This document shows positions 7,913 to 14,500 of a stretch of DNA of 64,000 nt, one piece after another. The translations under genes and the position numbers were made by a program. Origin of the DNA: Sedimenticola sp. (lineage in GTDB: Bacteria > Pseudomonadota > Gammaproteobacteria > Chromatiales > Chromatiaceae); the NCBI GenBank assembly GCA_026992075.1, contig JALXAM010000076.1:30494-94493 (forward strand), in the 5' to 3' direction. How positions within the stretch are numbered: the first letter of the stretch is position 1; the number at the start of each line of letters is the position of its first letter. The notes below the pieces were generated by a model. That model searched no databases and was not told the origin of the DNA. It was given only the letters and a program-made list of their open reading frames with translations.

Positions 7913-10783
7913 ATGTCCCGGCCCGCAACCCATGCCGCATCCCCGGGGCGACGCCCCTTCCTCAGCCTGAAGTGGAAGGCGGTGCTGCTGCTGAGTCTGG
8001 TCCTGGCGACGGTCAATCTCACCCTGGTGTCGTTGAACGTGGTCCGCCTCCAAGAGCAGTTCGAACACCACCGCCGCAGCCTCTCCGAACGTCAGACACT
8101 GCAGTTCGAGGCACTGGTGGAGCGCAGCTTCTCCAACCTCGAGCGCCTGGCTCCTCTGCTGGTCGAGAGCGGCAACGGGAAACCCTCGCCCATACTTCTC
8201 CGCGACAGGCTCTCCGACCGCTTGGACAACCGCGCGGCTGCGTTGGAGATCGACTGGGACATCACCACTCTCATCTTCATGGACCACGGCGGCAAGGTGC
8301 GTTACCGGCAGGGCATGACCGGGATACCGACAGCGCTGCTGCAGATCATGCACGACGCCAGGAAATCGGAGACCACGCGCAGGATCCTGCTATGCTTGGA
8401 GGAGTGCCGCCAGTATGTCGCCGTTCCGATCCTCGACCGGGACCGGCTGGCCGGGATCCTGTTACTGGGAAGAACCATCGCCGACGCGGTCTCCAGCTTC
8501 CGACAGATCACCGGCTCGGACCTGGCCGTGCTCACCGCCACTTCCCCCTCCATTCCGTCCGGCACCGGACGGATCGGGCTGCCCGCCTGGAACCGCCGGC
8601 TCGCTCTGGCCTCCAGCTCGGAAAGGCTAGTGCCCCTTTTGCAGGCGCTCTCCGCGGAGACCGGCTTCGACCAGATCGGCGAGCGCGATCCCTACCGCTA
8701 CCGGCACGGTGACAGAACCTACGACCTCCTCCGCATCCCGGGCGGACAGCTTCCCTGGAGCGGTTCCGACGACTACCTGGTCATCAGTGACATCACCCCG
8801 GATGTGGAATACATCCAGGCCGCGCACCGCCAGAGCATGGCGGTGGGACTGGCGGGCTTTGCATTGTCGGAACTTTTGCTTCTGCTCCTGCTGGGCACCC
8901 CCATGAATCGCCTGAAACGGCTAGCCGCCATACTGCCACGACTGGCCGAAGGCAGGACACGGCAGGTGAAATCCGAGCTCGCCACGCCCCCCCGCAAGGG
9001 CTTCGAGGACGAGATCGACATCGCCGACCACGCCACCGCGGTCCTGGCCGAGCGCCTCGAGGAGCTGAACCGCGAGGTCGAGGAGCGCACCCGCAGCCTG
9101 ATCGAGCGGAGCGAGGCGCTGGCCCGCGAACGGGACTTCGTCGCCGGGCTGTTGAAGAGCGCCCAGGTGGCCATCCTCACCCTGGACACCGAGGGCCGCA
9201 TCCGAAGCATCAACCCCGAAGGAGAGCGCATCACCGGAAGGAACGGGCCGAAACTCGAACAGGAGCACTTCCTCGACCTGCTGGAACAGGACTCACACAG
9301 CGAGGAACTGGCCAGGGCACTGCACATGCTGGCACTGGGGGAGCTGCACTCCTACCAGCACGAGAGCCAGCTGCGCTCCCTGGACGGCAAATTGCGAACC
9401 ATTTCCTGGGTCCACTCCCGGCTCACCAGCTCCGCCTCCAACCGCGACGCGGTCATTCTCTCGGTGGGGCTCGACACCACCAAGCGGAAAGAGGCGGAAA
9501 CCAGTCTCGCCTGGCTGGCCGATCACGACCCGCTGACCGAGCTGATCAACCGCAGACGGTTCCAGCAGGAGTTCCAGGGCATCCTCTCGCTCAGCCTGCG
9601 CTACCGACATGAGGGGGCACTGCTCTTCTTCGACCTCGACCAGTTCAAGTATGTCAACGACACCAGCGGGCACCAGGCGGGAGACGTCATGCTTAAGCTG
9701 GTTGCGGGCACCCTGCGGCAGATCGTCAGGAAGAGCGACCTGCTGGCCCGTCTCGGTGGCGACGAGTTCGCCCTGGTGATGCCGGAGACCGATGCCGCCG
9801 GCGCCACGCGCATGGCGAGCCGCATCCTCGACGGCCTGTCACGGATCGAGCTGCCGACACACGGCCATATCCACCGGATATCGGCCAGCATCGGCATCGC
9901 CCTTTTTCCGGCTCACGGCAAGCGGGTGGAGGACCTCATGGCCCATGCCGACCTCGCCATGTATCAGGCCAAGGAGGTCGGACGCGGCCGCTGGCACCTC
10001 TTCTCCTGGGACGAGCAGAAACGGAAGCAGCTCAACGAGGAGGTCTACTGGAAGCAGCAGATCGAACTGGCCCTGCAGGAAGAGCGCTTCTTCCTCGAAT
10101 TCCAACCCATCATCGAGATCGGGACCCGAAGGATCAGCCACTACGAGGTGCTGATCCGCATGCGCGAACGGGATGGCAGTGTCGCACTGCCTGGCAAGTT
10201 CATCACGGTGGCCGAGCGCACCGGCCTCATCCACCGCATCGACCACCTGGTGCTCACCCGGGCCATCGAGGTGCTGGCGAGCCACCCGCACGCGGACTTC
10301 ACGCTCTCGATCAACCTATCCGGCAAGGTGGTGAACGAGCAGGAGTTCCTGCCTCTGCTTCGTAATCTGCTGGAACAGAGCGGTATCGGTCCACACCGTC
10401 TGCTCTTCGAGATCACCGAGACTGCGGCCCTGGCGGACATTCCTGCCGCGGCGCGACTGATGAATGCCGTGCGCGCACTGGGATGCAGGACAGCCCTGGA
10501 CGACTTCGGGGCGGGTTTCTCCTCCTTCTTCTACCTGAGGGAACTGTCGCTGGACATGGTCAAGATCGACGGCGCCTTCATTCGCAACCTGCCGCGCAGC
10601 AGCGAGGACCGCATATTCGTCCACGCCATCACCGAAGTGGCACGGGGCCTGGGCAAGCAGACCATCGCAGAATTCGTCGAAGACGAAGAGACCCTTCAAA
10701 TGCTGCACGAACTTCGGGTGGACTACGCCCAGGGGTACCACATCGGCAGGCCAGGCCCCCTGCCAGTAGAAGCCGGCGGCTGA
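7913..10783 (+). CDS. Membrane-bound GGDEF/EAL sensor (cyclic-di-GMP synthase/phosphodiesterase)
   Basis: A 956-residue inner membrane signalling protein. Order: first membrane helix at about 23-43; periplasmic sensor region to about 304; second helix at about 305-328; a HAMP-like and coiled-coil linker (380-420); a PAS domain (ILTLDTEGRIRSINPEGE); GGDEF domain with intact GGDEF at 615-619 and the RxxD inhibitory site (RKSD, 607-610); and an EAL domain where the signature is EVL (Glu745), followed by DDFGAG at 863-868 and EFVEDEETL. Both halves keep the residues normally needed for catalysis, so it may be bifunctional. It follows the porin by 9 bases in one operon with the binding protein. 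The likely role is to turn occupancy of the periplasmic partner into a cyclic-di-GMP change. Confidence 0.9.
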   Translation: MSRPATHAASPGRRPFLSLKWKAVLLLSLVLATVNLTLVSLNVVRLQEQFEHHRRSLSERQTLQFEALVERSFSNLERLAPLLVESGNGKPSPILLRDRLSDRLDNRAAALEIDWDITTLIFMDHGGKVRYRQGMTGIPTALLQIMHDARKSETTRRILLCLEECRQYVAVPILDRDRLAGILLLGRTIADAVSSFRQITGSDLAVLTATSPSIPSGTGRIGLPAWNRRLALASSSERLVPLLQALSAETGFDQIGERDPYRYRHGDRTYDLLRIPGGQLPWSGSDDYLVISDITPDVEYIQAAHRQSMAVGLAGFALSELLLLLLLGTPMNRLKRLAAILPRLAEGRTRQVKSELATPPRKGFEDEIDIADHATAVLAERLEELNREVEERTRSLIERSEALARERDFVAGLLKSAQVAILTLDTEGRIRSINPEGERITGRNGPKLEQEHFLDLLEQDSHSEELARALHMLALGELHSYQHESQLRSLDGKLRTISWVHSRLTSSASNRDAVILSVGLDTTKRKEAETSLAWLADHDPLTELINRRRFQQEFQGILSLSLRYRHEGALLFFDLDQFKYVNDTSGHQAGDVMLKLVAGTLRQIVRKSDLLARLGGDEFALVMPETDAAGATRMASRILDGLSRIELPTHGHIHRISASIGIALFPAHGKRVEDLMAHADLAMYQAKEVGRGRWHLFSWDEQKRKQLNEEVYWKQQIELALQEERFFLEFQPIIEIGTRRISHYEVLIRMRERDGSVALPGKFITVAERTGLIHRIDHLVLTRAIEVLASHPHADFTLSINLSGKVVNEQEFLPLLRNLLEQSGIGPHRLLFEITETAALADIPAAARLMNAVRALGCRTALDDFGAGFSSFFYLRELSLDMVKIDGAFIRNLPRSSEDRIFVHAITEVARGLGKQTIAEFVEDEETLQMLHELRVDYAQGYHIGRPGPLPVEAGG

Positions 10784-10796
10784 CCCGAGGCGTCGC

Positions 10797-12236
10797 TCAG
10801 ACCGCCCCCCGCGCCCGGGGTAGGCCATCCGCATCCTCCTCTTCTTCCAGGCGGCGGACGATGAGTGAATAAGGATGGGGCTCGACAGGCAGGGGAATGC
10901 GCACCCTCCAACCGCTCCCGGGTGCCACCTGCAACGGCCTTCCATCCTCCCCCTGCATGGCTTCCAGCCTGAAGGAATGGACTTCCGCCGGCTTGATCAG
11001 CTCCAGCCGCTCCCCCACCTGAAAGCGGTTCTTCACCTCCACCAACGCCCAGCCATCCTTCGCTTCCAGTACCTCGGCCACGAACTGGGCCCGGGAAGAG
11101 CGGGAGGCGCCCTGGCGGTAGTTCTGCAGCTCGGCGCTCTCATGGCGCTGAAAAAAGCCGTCGGTGTAGCCGCGGTTGGCCAGCCCCTCCAGCTCCGCCA
11201 TCAGGGTGGGATCGAAGGGACGGCCTGCCAGAGCGTCGTCGATGGCCCGACGGTAGACGCGGGTGGCCTGGGCCACGTAGTAGTGAGACTTGGTGCGCCC
11301 CTCGATCTTGAGGCAGTCGATGCCCATCGCCACCAACCGGTGGACGTGCTCCACCGCCCGCAGGTCGCGGGAGTTGAGGATGTAGGTGCCCTGCTCGTCC
11401 TCCTCGATGGGCATGTATTCGCCGGGGCGCTGGGACTCCTCCAGGTACCAGGTTGCCGACGCGGCCGGGTGACGCTCTGATGCGTGCTCAGAGGGGGCGG
11501 TGGGGGAGGAGGCTCCAGAAAACCGCCGTGAATACTTCCCTGTAGGCTCGACCTCGGCATCCCTGCCTCGGACGTTTTCTGGAGCCTCCTCCCCCACCGC
11601 CTCGCCGACCTCTCCGGGTCCCTTCACCTGGTATTCCCAACGGCAGGCGTTGGTGCAGGTGCCCTGGTTGGCGTCCCGGTGGTTGAAATAGCCCGACAGC
11701 AGACAGCGGCCGGAGTAGGCGATGCAGAGGGCACCGTGGACGAACACCTCCAGCTCCATCTCCGGCACCGCCTGGCGGATCGCTTCCACCTGCTCCAGCG
11801 ACAGCTCGCGCGAGAGGATTACCCGGCTGATCCCCTGCCGCTGCCAGAAGCGCACGCTGGCAGAGTTCATGGTGTTGGCCTGCACCGAGAGGTGGATGGG
11901 CAGCTCGGGCCACTGCTCCCGCACCAGCAGGATCAGCCCCGGATCGGCCATGATGAAGGCGTCCGGTCCCATCTCCACCACCGGCCGGATGTCGTCGAGG
12001 AAGGTGGCCAGCTTGGCGTCGTGGGGCATCACGTTCACCGCCACGTAGAACCTGCGCCCCTGGGCGTGGGCCTCCTCGATGCCGGTGCGCAGGTTGTCGT
12101 GGAGAAAGTCGTTGTTGCGCACCCGCAGGCTGTAGCGCGGCAGGCCGGCATATACGGCGTCGGCGCCGTAGGCCAGGGCGTAGCGCATGTTGCGCAGGGT
12201 GCCGGCGGGAGAGAGAAGCTCGGGGCGTTTCACCAC
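10797..12236 (-). CDS. trhP: tRNA 5-hydroxyuridine synthesis protein TrhP (U32 peptidase family), with in-frame repeat insertion
   Basis: Homologue of E. coli YegQ/TrhP, needed for prephenate-dependent 5-hydroxyuridine formation at tRNA U34. The N-terminus PELLSPAGTLRNMRYALAYG, the cysteine motif GALCIAYSGRC (Cys171, Cys178) and GTCTNACRWEY (Cys194, Cys198) match the family, as do QRPGEYM and LKIEGRTKSHYYVA. The product is 479 residues against about 450 for E. coli. The extra length lies between EYQVKG and WYLEES (about residues 205-263), where a perfect 28-bp inverted repeat with a 50-base loop (11496-11601) is read in frame as residues 212-247. That loop is variable in the family, so the protein is probably functional. 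The start is GTG at 12236 or 12233. It is convergent with the sensor gene. Confidence 0.93.
   Translation of the reverse strand: MVKRPELLSPAGTLRNMRYALAYGADAVYAGLPRYSLRVRNNDFLHDNLRTGIEEAHAQGRRFYVAVNVMPHDAKLATFLDDIRPVVEMGPDAFIMADPGLILLVREQWPELPIHLSVQANTMNSASVRFWQRQGISRVILSRELSLEQVEAIRQAVPEMELEVFVHGALCIAYSGRCLLSGYFNHRDANQGTCTNACRWEYQVKGPGEVGEAVGEEAPENVRGRDAEVEPTGKYSRRFSGASSPTAPSEHASERHPAASATWYLEESQRPGEYMPIEEDEQGTYILNSRDLRAVEHVHRLVAMGIDCLKIEGRTKSHYYVAQATRVYRRAIDDALAGRPFDPTLMAELEGLANRGYTDGFFQRHESAELQNYRQGASRSSRAQFVAEVLEAKDGWALVEVKNRFQVGERLELIKPAEVHSFRLEAMQGEDGRPLQVAPGSGWRVRIPLPVEPHPYSLIVRRLEEEEDADGLPRARGAV
11496..11601 (-). repeat. Core repeat with locus-specific inverted arms, copy A (inside trhP)
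   Basis: Arms 11496-11523 and 11574-11601 are a perfect 28-bp inverted repeat; the 50-base core 11524-11573 lies between them. On the plus strand the core starts CGCCGTGAATACTTCCCTG and ends with a mini-hairpin GGC-ATCCCT-GCC. Related cores lie at 22944-22994 and 24860-24909, each with different arms. It is translated in frame within trhP without a stop codon. Confidence 0.9.
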
Positions 12237-12266
12237 CTCAATGATACACGGGCGACAAGGTGGCAG

Positions 12267-12788
12267 TCAGTCGCGCCGGCCGGCGTAACGGAACTTGCGG
12301 AAGAAACTGGGCTGGAAAAGCCACACCAGCTCGCCCGACCCGAAAGCGGCGTCGCGCCAGCGGGAGACGGGCAGGTCGAGCCGCGCCAGAGCCGCCGTGG
12401 GCATCCGCACCCGGCCGCCGCAGAACCGCTCCACCAGCCCCGACCAGGTGGGCTCGTGACCCACCAGCATCACCCGCGCGGCGTGGTCCGGAAGCTGCCG
12501 GATCACCTCCAGCACCTGCTCCGGGCTGCTGTCGTAGAGGGCGTCGCTGAACACCACCTCGGGCGACCAGTTGCCGGCCCGCAGGGCCAGGTCGAGGGTG
12601 GCGCGGGCCCGCAGCGCCGTGGAGCAAACCACCAGCTGCGGCAACGGCTGACCGGAGGTGGTGAGCAGCATCCCCATGTTCTGGGCATCACGCTCGCCGC
12701 GCAGCGACAGCGGACGCTCGTGATCGCTGGAGAAGGGCGCGTCCCAGTCGGACTTGCCGTGGCGAAAGAGGATCAGCCGCCTGCTCAT
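12267..12788 (-). CDS. sixA: Phosphohistidine phosphatase SixA
   Basis: Small histidine phosphatase (173 residues) of the SixA type, which dephosphorylates phosphohistidine on HPt domains or the nitrogen phosphotransferase protein. It starts MSRRLILFRHGKSDW with the catalytic RHG at residues 9-11. The second catalytic histidine is in VGHEPTW (His111), and CSTALRARAT is the conserved middle motif. Its ATG overlaps the TGA stop of the upstream NrfD-type gene by 4 bases (ATGA), so it is the last gene of the soeABC operon. A functional link with sulfite oxidation is not established. The 30 bases between its end and the trhP start carry no recognised signal. Confidence 0.93.
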   Translation of the reverse strand: MSRRLILFRHGKSDWDAPFSSDHERPLSLRGERDAQNMGMLLTTSGQPLPQLVVCSTALRARATLDLALRAGNWSPEVVFSDALYDSSPEQVLEVIRQLPDHAARVMLVGHEPTWSGLVERFCGGRVRMPTAALARLDLPVSRWRDAAFGSGELVWLFQPSFFRKFRYAGRRD

Positions 12789-13765
12789 GCCATGGACTGG
12801 TAGTAGAGATTCTGCGGGTGCCTTGCCTCAGCGAAGAAATACCATCTTTCCGCCACCAGCCCCAGGTACTGCATGACAAAGGCAGCCATGGGCAGCCAGG
12901 GGGAGGCGAGCCAGTGAGAGGCTCCCAGCAGCAGCGGAGGCAGCACGAAGACCGCCACCAGGAAGAAGAGACGCACCCCCTTGACCACCGCCGCGGGCCG
13001 GCCGTGGAAGAACTCGCGGGTGTTGAAAGCGCCGCCCATGAAGCCCTGGGCTTTCTGCTCGATCCGGTTGTGGCGCACGCCGATGGCGCTCTGCAGGTCG
13101 CTCTTGTGCTGCAGGCGTGCATTGCGCCGCAGCGAGAGCAGCCGGCCCACGCCCGCCGCCAGAGTGAAGATCACCGCCCAGGTGCCGTAGAAGGCCACCA
13201 GGTCCGTCCCGCTCCAGGCCGAGAAGGCGGCGGCCAGCATGAAGCCGGAAGCGATGCCGAAAAGGGTGAAGTTGACCAGGGTGAAGGGCGAGTGCCACTC
13301 CTCGATGAATTTCAGGCTGGCGTAGATCATGGCGGTGCAGCCGAACAGCGCGAAGGCCGCCAGCGCCCCCAGCACCCCCACCACCAGGGTGGCGTCCACC
13401 GGAATCACCCCTTTCACCTGGAACCAGGGCTCGGTCCAGCCGAGCCAGTGGAGGCCGCCGTAGAGCGCCACCAGCGCCATGAAGAGCGGCAATACGATCA
13501 CCTCGCGCGAGAGCCAGGAGGTGCGCCACCGGGCCGCCGCGCGCCAGGCGCGTTCGGGCCTTCCGAGGTGGAACACCGAGGCCACCAGCCCCGCTACCAG
13601 GAAGAGAAGCGCCAGCAGGCTGCCCTGGGCGTAGAAGCGCACGCTGTCCTGCGGCTGGAGCAGGTTGGCCAGGGAATAGACCTGCCCGGTCACCAGCGCC
13701 AGGAAGAGCCCCTGCCCCACGCCGATGAGGGTGGTGAGAAAGATGACGGAAAAGGCGGGATGCAT
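12785..13765 (-). CDS. soeC: Membrane anchor subunit of sulfite dehydrogenase, SoeC (DmsC/NrfD type)
   Basis: Integral membrane quinone-interacting subunit, 326 residues, of the DmsC-like family. It starts MHPAFSVIFLTTLIGVGQGL and has about eight hydrophobic segments. The blocks ASVFHLGRPERAWRA (residues 63-77) and SREVIVLPLFMALVALYGG are characteristic of DmsC/SoeC-like anchors. It would pass electrons from the iron-sulfur subunit to quinone. It lies 12 bases after soeB and overlaps sixA by 4 bases. Identity as SoeC rather than another DMSO-reductase-type anchor rests on the operon. Confidence 0.88.
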   Translation of the reverse strand: MHPAFSVIFLTTLIGVGQGLFLALVTGQVYSLANLLQPQDSVRFYAQGSLLALLFLVAGLVASVFHLGRPERAWRAAARWRTSWLSREVIVLPLFMALVALYGGLHWLGWTEPWFQVKGVIPVDATLVVGVLGALAAFALFGCTAMIYASLKFIEEWHSPFTLVNFTLFGIASGFMLAAAFSAWSGTDLVAFYGTWAVIFTLAAGVGRLLSLRRNARLQHKSDLQSAIGVRHNRIEQKAQGFMGGAFNTREFFHGRPAAVVKGVRLFFLVAVFVLPPLLLGASHWLASPWLPMAAFVMQYLGLVAERWYFFAEARHPQNLYYQSMA

Positions 13766-13777
13766 GGCAACGGCTCC

Positions 13778-14500
13778 TCAGAAGGCCACGTCGTCGAGGG
13801 TATCGCCCTCGGCCGCCGGCAGGGGGGCCTCCTTGCGCAACGGGTTGTCGGCCCGCACCAGCTCGTCCTCGAAGATCTGGATGCGGGTCTTGCGCCGCGG
13901 CAGGTAGTGGTTGGCCGGCCGCGTGCCCCACTCCGGCATCAGCTGGTAGCCGCCGTTCTCGCGGATGGCCACCGACACCTCCGAATCGGGATCGTGCACG
14001 TCACCGAACAGCCGCGCGCTGGTGGGACAGGCAAGCACGCAGGCCGGCTTGCGCTCCGACTCGGGCAGCGACTCGTCGTAGATGCGGTCCACGCAGAGGG
14101 TGCACTTCTTCATCACCTTCTGCTTCTCGTCCAGCTCGCGGGCGCCGTAGGGGCAGGCCCAGGAGCAGTACTTGCAGCCGATGCACTTGTCGTAGTCCAC
14201 CAGCACGATGCCATCTTCCTCGCGCTTGTAGGAGGCGCCGGTGGGACAGACCGGCACGCAGGGCGGCTCCTCGCAGTGGAGGCAGCTCTTGGGAAAGTGC
14301 ACCGTCTCGGTGTTGGGGAACTCCCCCACCTCGAAGGTCTGCACCCGGTTGAAGAAGGTGCCGGAGGGATCCTTGTCGTAGGGACGGACGTCGGTGAGGG
14401 GCCCCGCCCAGCCGGAGGTCTGCCACTCCTTGCAGGAGGTGACGCAGGCGTGACAGCCCACGCAGACGTTGAGGTCGATCACCAGGGCGAGCTGGGTCAT
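13778..14500 (-). CDS. soeB: Iron-sulfur subunit of sulfite dehydrogenase, SoeB
   Basis: Electron-transfer subunit of 240 residues with four ferredoxin-type cysteine groups: CVGCHACVTSCKEW, CLHCEEPPCVPVCPTGA, CIGCKYCSWACPYGA and CTLC...CVLACPTSA. That gives 16 cysteines for four [4Fe-4S] clusters, as in DmsB/SoeB. No signal peptide is present, consistent with a cytoplasmic location. The ATG at 14500 overlaps the soeA stop by 4 bases, so translation is coupled. It would carry electrons from the molybdenum subunit to the membrane anchor. Confidence 0.92.
   Translation of the reverse strand: MTQLALVIDLNVCVGCHACVTSCKEWQTSGWAGPLTDVRPYDKDPSGTFFNRVQTFEVGEFPNTETVHFPKSCLHCEEPPCVPVCPTGASYKREEDGIVLVDYDKCIGCKYCSWACPYGARELDEKQKVMKKCTLCVDRIYDESLPESERKPACVLACPTSARLFGDVHDPDSEVSVAIRENGGYQLMPEWGTRPANHYLPRRKTRIQIFEDELVRADNPLRKEAPLPAAEGDTLDDVAF

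Noticed and set aside
11496..11601. Integron attC site
   Set aside because: The long hairpin lacks the RYYYAAC/GTTRRRY simple sites, and no integrase or gene-cassette array is present.
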